NCBI GenBank assembly: GCA_003586115.2
Contig: QVOM02000074.1
Coordinates: 4,490,521 to 4,554,520 of the forward strand
Direction of reading: 5' to 3'
DNA from: Salvator merianae
Lineage: Eukaryota; Chordata; Lepidosauria; Squamata; Teiidae
DNA: 64,000 nucleotides
Shown: piece after piece, positions 12,641 to 25,479 of the stretch
How the letters are laid out: every line of letters begins with the position of its first letter
Numbering within the stretch: the first letter of the stretch is position 1
Notes under the pieces: model-generated
Seen by the model: the letters and a program-made list of their open reading frames with translations, nothing else
The model's database searches: none
Told to the model about the DNA's origin: nothing
Position numbers and translations under genes: made by a program

Positions 12641-14207
12641 ACATCTACATGGGACCAGGTATTGCAGTGGGCTTGGTAAGAAAATGGCAAACTGCTTCAG
12701 AGTGGTCTACCTGGGGACTGGAGTTTGGCACTATTTCACCAGGCTCTCAGAAATGGCTGTGGAAATGCACATTCTTAGCACCCAGCAAAAAAGGCCCCTG
12801 GTGGCAACTTTGGAGTCTGACAACTTTCATTCCTGGTCTCCAAAGTTTGACCAGGATGGGCCACTGGCTTCTACTCCTGTCTCGGCCTGGATTGCTTAAT
12901 CTAGGACAAGACCAGCCTTGCACAGCATGTACAATAGTGCACTATCTGGAAAAGCCTAAATCGCACTAGCTGTTTTGTTGGACTCTGGGATCTGCACACT
13001 AGAGCATTCCCTAGCAGGAAAGCGGCTGGAGTTCTTCTTCCTTAAGTTCTCAGACTGTATGCTGCTCTAGGTACTATTAGGCAGACATGCAATGGGGGGA
13101 GCAAATGTGGCATGCAGAGCCTGGCACCATTTTGTCAGGCTCTGACAGCAGTCCACTGTTCCATGGCCATTTCTGGGTGTTTTCCCTCAGATTTCCCCCT
13201 GGTCTGCAACTTTGGACCATGGGAAATTTTATTCCACCACTCTGAAGATAGGCTAGCCATCCAGTGGATAGCAACTGGTGCACTCTGCCGCAGTTCAGCC
13301 TATTCCAGAACTAAATGTCCTGAACTAAGCTCTATATCACACGCCCGTGCACATGACGTGCAGGCTACCCTAGGTGTTTAGCTTAGCACCCTAGCCGCTC
13401 TCCTGTACTGGCCATTTCAATTAGCATGCGTTACTTTCTTTTTTAAAAAAAAATGTTTTAATAATAGCTTGGTTTGATTGCTTTGAGCAGAAGAACAGAC
13501 CCATTTGTTTTACCGGGTACAATGATGATTTTAGGAGGTTTGGGGGATTTTTTTAATTGTGGGTTTTAATTTTTTGCCCCATTCTGAATCATGGTTTTTA
13601 GTTTTTATCTTAATACTACTTACTTGGGACCCAGGTGAAAAGTGGTTTTAAAAAAGCATAAATGTATCCCTAGCACAAAAATTGCTGGGACCTCTGCAGT
13701 ACTACAATAATTAATTTTATGCTTAACCCCAAATCCTGCTTGAATTATTTCATCCTAGCATTTGTTTTAGTGAATGTATAATTTAAATGGTCAAAGATAC
13801 TTGCCTAGCAAACTTATATTCTGCTGAAAGTATAATAATGTGGTTAAGCCTTCATTGCCCTGTGGTAGGTTTCAGGCAATCTTTCACCCACTGAGGTTGG
13901 GAACCCCTAGCATGTGGGCTGGATGCATCCCATGGTCAAATTTAATCCATTCTGCAATGTCCAAATTATACTCCTACTCTAGTACATCCATCCTTTTGCT
14001 CACAAGAGACTACACAGAATAGGAAACTGCTTCTTCAAAGCACTCCACAACACATGCTCTTCTTCCCTTTAAGCTCCTTTCATTTGGCAAAAGCAGGGAA
14101 AGCAAACATGTCCTTTCAACCCCATGCCAGTACTGCACTGAAAGGGAGAGTAGAGGGCTTCCTTTTGCCCCCACAGGCTTTATTTTGTGAGTGCACTGAT
14201 GAGATAT
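12641..14207. other. Intergenic, nothing recognised
   Basis: Two partly similar stretches (12720-12750 and 13115-13140, both with a TGGCAC...CAGGCTCT pattern) may be old duplicates of one unclassified repeat. No exon recognised. Confidence 0.4.
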
Positions 14208-14277
14208 AAGGTCAGTAGAAGGTCAGTAGAGTAAATCCTGACAAGATATGAAGGTCAGTAGAGTAAATCCTGACAAG
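14208..14277 (+). repeat. Tandem duplication, 32-bp unit
   Basis: AAGGTCAGTAG occurs three times. The full unit AAGGTCAGTAGAGTAAATCC plus 12 more bases is present at 14219-14250, repeated from 14251 to 14277, and a partial copy precedes them at 14208-14218. Confidence 0.85.
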
Positions 14278-14624
14278 CCAGAACAACTGCATCTAAGTAG
14301 TCCTCAGCCTGAGAATAAATCAGGACCTCTACCTGGATGGAAGGACACTCACCTTAAAGGTCTGGGGGTGTTTCTGTATTTATCAGTCACTGAAGACCCA
14401 GGTGCTTCCAGTGATCAGAAATGCTTTTTCCAACATTGGTTCATGTTCCATTCCCAAACAGGGCTAGACAAGCCAGAAGCTTTGATTCTTGGCATTAAAG
14501 GCCACAGAAGTGAGTCCCATCTAAGCACACCTGCCTGAATGTACAGTAACTTTTCACTAAACTCAGTAATTTTGTCACTAGCTGGGACAGTTTATTAAGG
14601 GACTGAGTATAATAATATGAAAGT

Positions 14625-14760
14625 TATTGAGCATTCATACTGTGCTTTTTGAATGCTGATAAAATTATTTACAACAACCCTGCAAGGAAGCCATTATTAC
14701 TATCCTGGGGGATCTCTGGGGAACTTAAGGCTGGCCTTGCCCAAGTCGCTGTCTGCACGG
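14625..14760 (-). mobile_element. MIR/CORE-SINE-like fragment
   Basis: The phrase ACAACAACCCTGCAAGGAAG followed by CCATTATTACTATCC and then GGCTGGCCTTGCCCAAGTC follows the conserved core of MIR-type SINEs. It lies about 1.3 kb upstream of LRP6 exon 1. It is diverged and non-coding. The strand is set from recall of the usual MIR orientation. Confidence 0.6.
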
Positions 14761-15349
14761 ATGACTAAATTAAGGTTTTGCCACGTTCAGCTCAAAGCCT
14801 AGGGTCGCTTGCAGGGTTCAATAAGGAACAAAATCTATTTCTGGTTCTCTGCACCTCCAGGCCACGTGTGCATTTTATTCGCATACTTCTATGTGTCCAC
14901 GTAGGTGTGTACACACATAGAGGATAAAAAGATGCTGCTGCGGTCAAAATTCCGGTGGAAGAAAGAAAAATAAGTGTTGGTTAGCTATAATCATGTTAGT
15001 CCCACCCACGTCTTCTATCACGTCGGGTGTCTGGCTGCTACCATGCCCTTTGCGAAGGATGTCGTAATACAGTCAAGGGGGTTACAGAATAAAATTAGCA
15101 ATTCCTCTTTCCTTTCCAAAAGACCGCCCTCTCCTTGAATCAGGGTTACACGTTCACCTGGAAGGAGCCGCTGCTCACTCGTATCCTTTGTGCCTCGGCG
15201 GCGGCAGCTGCTCTACTGCTGCTGCTGTGTATATGTCTCTGAAAGTAGTTCCGACATTTCTCAGGTCCAGTGTGTTATGCAGCAGAGGACCTGATCACTT
15301 TATTTGAGAAAAAAAAAGGTAAATGAGTCCCTCAGGAATGCGTCAGGAG

Positions 15350-16039
15350 CTGTTGTTTTCACTTTTCCTGGGAAAGGTGGGGCGGGGATATTGCAAACCT
15401 TTTCCCCAGTGTTGGGTGTTTGGGTAGGCAAGGGAAGGAAACCATTGAAAAACACCTTTTTAACGTATATAAATATATACATATGTATAGCTGGAGTCGT
15501 ATAATTACAATACGAGCAGGAAGCGGTGAAAGGAGGACGGGTTTCGCATCGGCAATCCAGGAGGCGGGGAGGAGGCTGTGAAGGGAATGTGTCCTTGCGC
15601 CTGGGCTTCTTCGCTCAGCTTTCCAGAGGAGGAGGAGGAGGGAGCGGAGGAAGAGGACGTTGCCTGGGGAGGGAGGAAGGAACAGAGAGGCAAATTGCTG
15701 GAGCAGCAGCAGCAGCCGTCGTTGAGATTGAGGGGGCGGCTAAGACAGAAATGGAGGAGTGTATTTACCTTCCCTTCTGGGCAAAGAGCTGAGGGCGAAG
15801 TAACCTTTTGAAAAACAGGGGAGAAAATATTTCGTTGCAGTTTATTCTTTCGTCAAATTTTATTTTGTCGCTGCTTTCCCTCCCGTTTTTTCTCCCCGCC
15901 ACCCCGAAAGTATGAGAGGGCGGCAGAGGTGCCGTCGTCGCCGCTGCTCGCCTTGTCCATCTCCCTCGCTACCGCTTCCACCGCTACCCCCGCCGCCTTC
16001 TCCTTCTCCCCGCCGCCGGTGAGAGCCAGAGGAGAGAAG
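15350..16039 (+). promoter_or_regulatory. LRP6: LRP6 CpG-rich promoter and 5'UTR
   Basis: From about 15,160 and especially from 15,520 the sequence becomes strongly G+C- and CpG-rich against an AT-rich background, and it falls off shortly after exon 1. GC boxes (GGGGCGG) occur near 15,380 and at 15,733-15,739. A CpG-island, TATA-less type of promoter is what is known for vertebrate LRP6. A TATATAAATATATA stretch near 15,465 is present but sits in a local AT pocket and I do not take it as a TATA box. The start site cannot be fixed from sequence alone. The LRP6 start codon has a good context (A at -3, G at +4). Confidence 0.7.
15912..16022 (+). other. Upstream ORF (36 codons) in the LRP6 leader
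   Basis: ATG at 15912-15914, with A at -3, opens a frame that runs 36 codons to TGA at 16020-16022. This is 17 nt before the LRP6 ATG, in a different frame. The peptide would be rich in arginine at both ends and in proline and serine in between. If transcription starts upstream of 15,912 it would limit LRP6 translation. Its sequence is shaped by the CGC/CCG-rich leader, so selection on the peptide is not implied. Confidence 0.5.
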
Positions 16040-16094
16040 ATGGGCGCCGTCCTGAGGAGCCTCTTAGTCTGCGGCTTGTGTTCACTGACGAGAG
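16040..16094 (+). CDS. LRP6: LRP6 coding exon 1 (signal peptide)
   Basis: The first coding exon of low-density lipoprotein receptor-related protein 6, the single-pass membrane co-receptor that pairs with Frizzled to pass canonical Wnt signals to Axin and beta-catenin. The ATG has a good context (AAGATGG). Eighteen complete codons give MGAVLRSLLVCGLCSLTR, then one base before a GTGAGG donor at 16095. The first residues MGAVLRSLL are the LRP6 start as I remember it from mammals. The exon supplies most of the signal peptide, which directs the protein into the ER; the next residue, Ala19, is completed by exon 2 (G|CA). The hydrophobic core is short, and Ser15 and Thr17 interrupt it. An in-frame read-through into the intron is open for longer but is not coding. 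No alternative start lies in frame nearby. Confidence 0.9.
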
Positions 16095-19000
16095 GTGAGG
16101 AGGAGGAAGAGAGGCCCAGGAGGAGGCCGAAAGTTGCTAGAGACCTCTTCAGGGGGTGGGGGCGTCCCCCGTGTTGTGTAGTTGTGTGTGTGGACCAGAG
16201 GGGGAAAAGGGAAAAGGCCTCACTACTGGACTGCTGGCGGGGGGAGGGAGGGAGGAGAGAGGGGCCCATATTTGGAAGGGGGCAGAGGAGTGCCTTTATT
16301 TATTTTCCGGGTTTTTTTTCCCTAGGAACTTCCCCAAATCCCCGAGCAGTGAGGTTGGCTGCCAGGATTTTGTGAAGTGGGGAGCTTGCCAGTAGTGTAC
16401 AATGTGCGTGTGTGTGTGTCTCTTGGAAATAGTCCTATACGCTTAGATCGCGTCAGGGATTGCTCTAAGTTTTTTAATCTGTGTACCAGGTTTTATTAGA
16501 TTTAGTAATATTTAGGGATTCCGAAGTTTGTCAGATGGTTGTCGAATAATCCTTAAAAGGTGTCTTAAAAAATCAAAATCGCTGAATTCTATGCGGGGTT
16601 TTTCCATTGAGTACCTTTACAATTGCAGTTTTAATGGTGTGTTTAGAAGAGTTGTTTTGCCCTAGTTCTTACCTTAACAAAACTCAGTTACCTTGGAGGA
16701 AGCTACATTGTGGCTTAGCACCCAGGTAAGTATAATTAAGAGCAGGCTTAAAGTTACAATTAGGGGTACACTCCTACATGTACTTACCTGAGAGTTCCAC
16801 TACTGTGTAAGATTGCAATAGTAGCTAATATAATGCTATGTGTTGTTCGATTCACTGAGTTTAATGGGGTTTACTCCCTTGTTGTGTATGAGGAAACCTA
16901 TTTGATGGTTTGGATTATGATTATATAGCTTATGATTCCATTTCCAGGGTTTACAGTTTGATCCTACTTACACTGCTTTGTATGCCTTTTTGTTGAAAGC
17001 TTAAGAAATGATAAAGTTGTCATCCAGAAACAGTATACATGGTAAATACTCAGACACACTGTGCAGAGTCTGTATATCTTATAAAATGCTAAATTACATG
17101 TACGACCACATATCTATTTGGAGCAAGGAGACCCTTGGACTTCAAGCAGAATTTATATTCTGTGCAGTATTGGAGGTGAGATTGAAATAGATTGTTATAT
17201 AGTAGCTCAAGTAAAAAAAGTAAGAGTATCCATTAAATGTTTATCTTACCTCTCAATCATTGCTTTGTGCAATTTCAGGGAGTGGAAGCTTTGGGTTTAT
17301 TCTATCGATGAGACACTGAAAGTTGTTTTGAGATTGGGCTTGGAAGAAATCATTCTCACCCCTTTCTCTGTTCTCATTCATAGCAGTATAAGATGATGAA
17401 TTCCCCTTCTGTGCATTTTATATATAATCCTGACAATTTTTAGATCATTTTTCTACCAATATTAGTTTGTCCAAGTAAAGGTTTGAGGAGTTATGCTTGG
17501 CTGAAGGAACATCAGTTAATAGAAATATTTTAAAAACTTAGATGGAAACGTATTCTGCTAGTTTAAGCTATAAAGTGTCTGTGTGCCATGTTGCATCCTC
17601 ATAGAAAAATAGTATACATATTTAAATACTGCAAAACACCAAATGTTCTATTTGTGAAGAGAAGTTTATTTAACTGAATCTTTGCTTATGAGATGAACTA
17701 TGTGATTAGTTGGATTATTTTTCCATGCATAAAATTTAATATGATTTAGCAAGCTTTTTTTTTTAACTAACTTAGTTTAAATTACATTTGAAACAATAGC
17801 AGAAAAATCAGGAGCTTCTTCCTCTTTTTCCTAAATATCATGTCTGTAGTTTTATATTTCTGTGAATTTTAACAGGCCACTGGATGTCTTGTGGGAAGAA
17901 CTTTACTCAGTGTGACTAGTTTATAATAGGTCTTAGATTTTTTTCTTTTCTCTTTAACATTTTAGTATCCAGTGCAAATTTTTATCTCAGAATCAGACAA
18001 TTAGGACTCTAGTGAGTTCTGTGTAGGCCTCTGTGGGATTAATGGAGCTTCACAAGAAAACAGGTCTCCTATGTACGCCATTGTATTGAAAGGAAAGGGT
18101 CTTTTCTTCAGTCCTTGTTGAAATGAATGGCAATTCAAAAGCGTTTGTTTTTCCTCAGCAAAAGCCCTTTTGACATTAATAAATTCTTATCTTACACAGC
18201 TCCAGTGCAATGAGTGACAACTCTACTGTGTTCTTATATAGCTCTGATTCATTTCAATGGAGCTTAAGCAGGAAAAAAAAAATCTGGGGGATTCTGATCC
18301 TTTGCCCTAGTCAGACTTAGCCTTTTGTCACAGAGTGTGAGGGTTCTGGGCTAGAGGTCATGTGCTGCATCTCAGCTGTTCATGCAGTCTCTGGTGATCA
18401 CAGCTGCATGCTATTTGCATAAACATGGTGCAGCTTGGATATGAAGCCCTAATGCACTTTTGGCTTTACTATTGTTTTTCACTTCTATATAGTGATTTTT
18501 TAAAATAATATCTGGTTTAGTGATATGAAAAGGAGCGTTGCCAGATTTGAGGATGACCTTTGAGAGCAAAGGTTGACTTCAGCTCTTGCTTCTTTAAAGG
18601 TAACATAGTCTTGCTCAATTTTGAACCCAGGCATAATGGCCGTGTTCAGATTATCATATCTCTGTTAATAAACCCAGACATTACTTGGCCTCCTATGCTT
18701 GTTAGCAAGTAAGTAACAAAGTCTCATTAAACATATTTTGTTTGAGTTTAGAAACTCTAGTTAATGGCTTCTGAAAGAGACACGTTATTAAGCTAGCTTA
18801 GAACTTACGTCTTGGCTGACTTTGAAGCTATTTCCTATAGTTTCCACTTCATCTGAAATAAGAAACTTTAGTAAGCTAATTGAAGGCTTTCTGGCTCACT
18901 TTTGCATGGAAGTAAAGTTACTTGTGTTCCTGTCTTGGCATATTAAACTAAACTGTGTCCATCCAAATATGGCCATAAACTTCTATATGTGATCATTCCA

Positions 19001-20633
19001 TAATGTCCGTTGGGTCTTGGAGAGAGCTAAGGCGAGAGTAAGATAAGAGAATGTTCAATTGTGTAAACAGTAACCATATTTCAGTTCTCTATCATTTGTT
19101 TTAAAAGTGTAGTTTAGATTTCAGGAAATGCCTGAATTTGTCATTTGCTGTCAGTCAGATGCATCCCCTAATAAGAACATTGGTAAAATGGTAAGAAAAG
19201 ACTTGCATGTGGAAGGTTGAGGTTTGTATATGTTTCTTTAAACATAAGATGAATAATGATTGTCACTGACTTGTGCCTGTTAAGGTGATACTGACTTGAC
19301 TTTTTTAAAATTTGCAGAAGGGTGGCTAACCCTGTTTCTTCCAAATTGTTATGAAAACAAAATTGGAGAAGGCATTTCCAGCAATGAGATCATTATCACT
19401 GTGATAAAATATTCATGCTGGGTTTTTGAATCTGTTTTGTTCTATACTGATAGGAGCTGTAATTTTGACTTCTGGGAAAAATCAGAACAGGGAATAACTG
19501 TTTCAAAAGGGACTGTAGTTGCTCAGCTCTTTAGTATGTAAACCTTTAGTGCTGTACTAAAATTAGCTTTATAGTCACTAATGACTTTATTGAAGATTAT
19601 TTGAATAATTACTTTTTAGGAAGTAGAACTTAGGTAAACAAGTTGGACAATATATGGAATACTCCTTACACAGGACAGCTTGATCCTGTGCCAAGTTACC
19701 TGGAAGTAAGGTTCATAGATCTCAGGCTAATTTACTGATAAGAGTTATGTTGACAATCCTTTGCATTAATAGCAGTAACAACTTTTTGTTATTAACTTGA
19801 AGGCTAAAACATTGTAGTAATAGCTTTTATGGTCTAGAAATGGCATCTAATCCATCAAAGCTTGTGCTTCTAGATTTCAAGATGTTCTCTTGTCCTAATT
19901 TTGTTATTTGCATGTTTAGTTTCATGGAAATCTCATTAAACAAAGTGGGATTGATTTCTGTAGTCTTTTTAGGAAATTTGCTGGGGGGGGTGGGTTATAA
20001 AAGCTTTATTGTTAGATTTGATGGAGTGTCTTTCATATGTTACACAGTATTACCCCTGAATGGGCAGTTGATAGGAAACGACAGTGGTAAAAAGTTTGTT
20101 CACATTCACACTACATTGTTTTTGCAGTATGCTTTTTTTTAAGACAACCTAATTTTATATTATAGTCCTGTAGAAAATATTTATATTTATTGTGGATCTC
20201 CATAAAGATCACAATAATTGACTTATTGCAGTAAGTTCTTATTCAGTGCATCCTTTCTGGTGGACCTTTCTGTTTATAAACAGTTTCTGTAAGCAGGAAT
20301 GGAATGTAGATTGAAACATTACACAAACACTTAAAATTTCATAGTAGGAAGCCGTGGACCAGACCCTGAAGTGTTGGAAGTCTTTACCTATTCTCCTCTC
20401 TTAAAAATGTTGCTCACGCAAAGCATGCATCATGGGACAATCAAATATTTATAGGACATCCTGGTGTGGCATTACTGCTATGAGCAGTGCAGCTTGAAGA
20501 AACTAAAATGCATTTTACATAAATGCCTCTTAGGTGTAAATACTGTATGGAAAAGGCATGAACTAAGAAGAAGAAATAATTAGACTATGATCATAAGTTA
20601 GAATAGTATTACAACAGCCTTCCTTGTGTCTGT

Positions 20634-20680
20634 CCTTCCTTCCTTCCTTCCTTCCTTCCTTCCTTCCTTCCTTCCTTCCT
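20634..20680 (+). repeat. (CCTT)n microsatellite
   Basis: About twelve uninterrupted CCTT units in LRP6 intron 1; a pure polypyrimidine tract. Confidence 0.95.
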
Positions 20681-20813
20681 AGAATAGTGAATTCTAATCA
20701 GGTGTTGTGTCCAGATGCTACACAAAGCAGTGGAAGCTCAGTTCTTTTAATTTTAATCTAGATGTAGCCAAATGAAAATTCAGAATAAACATTCTAAATG
20801 GCCCCTCACCCTG

Positions 20814-20837
20814 CAAACACACACACATACACACATG
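20814..20837 (+). repeat. (CA)n imperfect microsatellite
   Basis: Short interrupted CA tract. Confidence 0.8.
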
Positions 20838-23601
20838 ATTATAACTTTCCAGGTATGCATCAAATACAGTGTAGAGTTTACAAATGGAGAAAACTCAGAT
20901 TTAAAAACAGCCTGTTTATTTTAGACACTACTGTATGCAGTGTTATTTCATGATCTTTATTTTTTATACTAAAAATATATGTTCTGACCTTTGGCATTAA
21001 AAAAATGTAGAACCCTACTGAACTGGATAAATGCTTATCTAATCCAGCAACCATCATCAAGATGCTCAGAAGAAACTTAGAAAAAAAATGAATGTAGCAG
21101 CTCATTTTTAGAGGCATGTGACCTGTGATGCTAAACGTTATGTGCAGTCCATCATACTTGCCACTGATAGACTTGTTTTCCATTCTGTAGAAGCTAACAG
21201 TCCAAAATCATCAAAGTAAATCAGAAATCATCACAGTAAAAACAAAAACAGAGGAACAAAAATAAAATGTCAAAGAATCATCGGCAAAAGCATCTGAAAT
21301 GAAAACAATAAAAGCGCAGTAGGATTGGCTTTCTTCCCTAGCTGGAAACCAACTGCATGTTCTATAGTCTACAGCTTTATATAGAATTTCAGTCTACCAT
21401 CACAGAGAATTGTAAAGATGGTGCCTCAATCCAGAAAATCCCTTGCTTATTACTGAATCTTGTATATGCTATATGCTGTAAGAGCTGTTTAGTATATTAA
21501 AAATTAAAGAATGCCGCTAGATCTTCCTTTTAATTTCCAGGATGTGAGTTCTCTTTCTTTTTTAAAAACACTTTTTTTTTCTGCTCCTTTTCTTCCTACC
21601 TGGTGAGATCTTATATGTTCTTTATATTTCCCCATATGTACGCAAATTGATTTTGTGAAAAAAAAGAGAGCAGTATGATTCCTTAAAACACTAACTTTAG
21701 CATCTTTTCTGTAGTTATTCCTCATCAGTAATAAACAGAATTGTTGTGAAAGCTTCTAACATTACAAAAAAGATTTAATAAAATTATGTCCAAATATTAC
21801 TGTCTCTGTTTCCCAAGCCTGTGTTTTTATATTTAAGAATCTTGGGTATCTTTATTGCTATAGCTATGAAATTCTGTCATAATATATCTGAACAAAGTTA
21901 TGGAATTTGTTGTCACATTATATAGTGATAAGCAAAAGTTTACCTGATATAATTTAGTTTAGATATAATTTTAGATATAATTATTTAAAAACTGATAATG
22001 GACCCTCTGTTTTTCATAGGTGATACAGCTCTCCTGATAAATTACAAATCCCAGGGACAGCCATTTCTATCACATACATGTGTGCTGCTCAAATAACTCT
22101 GCAGAATCTGTAGGGAAGGGGCAGAATACAGCACAATTGGTTCAGCACAATTTAATACATAATGTAGTTGCTAACACATTATACCAATTGGTGCTACATT
22201 CATTTCAGGCAAACTCTGGAAGCTCTGTTGAGATATTGTGTCCAGCCCTCTCTCAAGTGCCTGGTAAATGTGGGCTGTCCTGTAGCACTATTGGTGTTTT
22301 TTGAACAGCATTTTGACCTGTCATAGCATGTACGGTGCATGTGATATGTTCTGGATTTCTCAAAGCCTCTTAGTTGCTTCTGATATCATTTACCATATCT
22401 TCCAGTTTCCACAGGGAAGTCCTACAAAGACAAGCAGTTCTGTTGCTCTCCTGTTTTCATTGCTGCAATTACAACAATAGATTCTAAGAATACATCATAA
22501 AAAAAAGCATAAGAAATATCTGCTAGATAGGACTAGTAACCAGTTCTCACAATGACAACCAGTTGGATATGGAAATTTGCAAACAAGTCGTTAGTATCCA
22601 CCTTGCCCTGTTCTCCATCTCCCAGCATCTGATTTTCATAGGGATGCTCCCTCCCATGTCAGAGGAAATCATTATCAGAGCTAGTACACATTGATAGCCT
22701 ACTGAACTGGTGGCCAGCAAGATATCTTCTGTTAGAACGTTGCAAAGTTTAGCTGTACTCTGTATCATTTCTCCAATATTCTTCTTCATTGGATAATTCT
22801 GGTATTTTGCTCACAAGTCGCTCAAGCCAATGCATTTCTTGTCACACATGCACCTTTGAGTTCTTTAATAATTTAATTATTTTATCAGTATGACCCACTG
22901 CTATTTCTTTTGTCACAACTATCTGCCTTTACTCGTCAGACTCAAGAGTCATACAAAATGCCATTTCAAGTGCTCTTTGTAACATCCAAAATGGCCACAC
23001 CTCTCTTACCTAGGGACTGAACTTGCTAGTTGAAACACCTCGCAAACTCAGTCCTAGAGTGCGATGAATGCTTATGCTTACCTTGGCTCACCTTTTCTGT
23101 GGCTGTCCCTCCTGGCTTTCTTGGAGCCTAGAGGTGGTGCACTTGCCTGCTGGTGAGTCAGACTGTGTCATGATGTTGTTGCACTGTCTGTTGCACTTGG
23201 GGACATGCCAGAGCTTCCTCAGCACCTGTTAGGCTTCTAAATGATAGATATATTTTAAAAATCACTTAGAGGGTTAAAGAAGCTCTGATAGGCCCTAAAT
23301 TACATAAGACCATGCAATGCCATCATCAATGTTGTCATCAGTTTTTGCTCATACTGTTTGAGCTCTTAAGAAACCCACTTTCCTGAACTGGAGTCTAGAT
23401 CCAGAACTAATGGATGCCAGTAGTAAATTATTTTAGGCGTAGGCTAGAGATGAAGGCTAGAGTAACAAATCAAACTGAAGTACAGTTACCACATGTTACT
23501 TTGCTTTGTCTTCGAACTGCTGTGGGAAGAAAGCATAGATTGCTAGGATCAGCGAAGCTTCTAAGTGGAGCCTTATCCCTTTTTCATGGCCCAAATCTGT
23601 G

Positions 23602-23603
<2 letters not shown>

Positions 23604-23636
<33 letters not shown>
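23604..23636 (+). repeat. (CTG)11 trinucleotide repeat
   Basis: Eleven perfect CTG units on the LRP6 sense strand, within intron 1. The alanine- or leucine-rich frames across it (for example 23414-23692) are by-products of the repeat. The transcript would carry a CUG tract. Confidence 0.97.
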
Positions 23637-23638
<2 letters not shown>

Positions 23639-25479
23639 AAAAGCTTTGGCAATCTTTTCTTTAAATACAGGATTAGTAGTCCCTTGCCGTGAAATAATTC
23701 TCTTCTTTTAATATATAATTGAGATAAAATATTTTGAGAACTAAAAGCCAATAATTTGTACAGATCTTTTGTTGGAATATCAGTTGTTCTATTTTAAATA
23801 ACACTTAGCTCTAATTTGTAGGATCATTATATAGATCTCTATGATTGATGTTACCACCTTAAGCATTCGACAAAGTGAAGTTAGTTATGACATAATGAAC
23901 AGTTTATTGTGAATATGGTGGTTTTCTGTTTTCTCAGGATCATTCCAAAGTGAAGGTTTATATATTTTGCCATTGTGGCAAAATATATAAATATATGTGT
24001 GTAGTTTCCAGTATAGTCCTTAAAATAAAAAGAAAAGCTCTGTGCACTGTTAAAAAGAAGTCTCATTAAAACTTAAGAAATCACACATTTATAACAGAAG
24101 CAGTGTTCTCTACTTTTACCACTGCCACTTTGACAAGATTATGTATCAAAATAGCATTCTACTTTGAACTCTGCAGTAGACCTTGGTTTAAGCTACATGT
24201 AGGGCAAATGAGAATAAGGTATTTGTTTTCATATTTTTAAAAAATAGTTATGTTGAGTTTTTCCTTTCTAAGAACAACCTGGGATTTAAAATGAAATCTG
24301 ATAAAGCTTACATTTTATATCTGTTGAAACTTGTTGATGCAATCAAGTGTCTCAGTTCAGCACAGAGAGTTAAGCATATTGAAGTCAATTTGAAAGAGTA
24401 TTCAATGTGCCTACATTTGTAGAAGCCAACTTAATCCGATATAGTAAAGCCAATAAAGAATCTTGTGACACCTTGAAAGATAAATTTATCATGGCAAAGC
24501 TCTTATGGACTAAAGTCATATTTATCAAATACATAATATGATATCTTTTATACCAAGCTATTATTAGTTTTCTGGGCTTAGGCATTGCTCTGAAAGAAAT
24601 TGAACATGCTCTTTAGAGCATGACTCAAGATCCTTTGTGGTATTCTGTTGTTTCACAAAAATTTACAGGCTTTGTCCTTTGGGGTGAATGTTTGAACAAC
24701 ATTGGAAACTAACAGGATACTGGGCAGAAGTGACACAAGTAGGGATGAAAGAATGAGAAAAGTCACTGGTTAAAGAAGTAGAGAACTGGATTCAGATGAC
24801 TGGAAATTTCTCTAGGAAGTCTGTAGTGCCCTAAAAAGAAAGAATATTTTCAGATTGACTCTAAACTTAGCTTGTGTCAGATATATTTAATATGCTGTAT
24901 ACTGGATTTTCAATTTAATGAGAGTTTCTTAACCCCCAAAGCACATTTATTATGAGGACACATACAAATATGGCACAAAACCACTCTTAAACACAAAAGA
25001 GTGTGTTAAACAAAAATCTTTTATTTATGAATCCCAGAGTCTGGACTAGGGACTTCTGTTTGGCTTCAAATGGTGTAGTACCTGTAGAAGAAAAATGAAA
25101 ATGTGTCATACTTCAATTGAGTGGAGTTTTTTATGCTGTCTTTTAGTGACAGTATTCCTTAATAGCTGTATCTCTGATAGAATTAATGCAATTGCTGGCT
25201 GTTTTCAGAGCTTCTTTTATTGTAGGCACCCTTGCTCCATTCTAGTTCCTTCTCCAGAGTAACTACTGGGATGGCTTTCAAGTAAATCTACTGTAATGCC
25301 TCCCACTATCTCTTCCATTTGCAAGATTTGGTATCCTGGGTTGCCTTTGTCAGAGTTAAGCCTCTCAGCCTTTCTCTAATAGTCCAGTGAATCTTGTTAG
25401 CAACTAGCTCACATTAAATCATTTACCTGAAATTCCTTAAAATTCCCCAATGCATGTTAAGACTTTGGTTTTATTCTAT

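Noticed and set aside
12430..12969. 179-codon open frame on +
   Set aside because: Runs through an antisense tRNA-derived SINE and unclassified repeat-like sequence; no protein signature.
15465..15480. TATATAAATATATA as an LRP6 TATA box
   Set aside because: It is more than 500 bp upstream of the ATG, in a local AT-rich pocket, and LRP6 promoters are of the CpG-island type.
15853..16375. Opposed open frames of about 140 codons across the LRP6 promoter and exon 1
   Set aside because: CpG-rich sequence rarely forms stops, so long frames arise on both strands; only the 55-bp LRP6 exon is supported.
23414..23692. Frame with polyalanine run
   Set aside because: Produced by the (CTG)11 repeat; no other coding signal.
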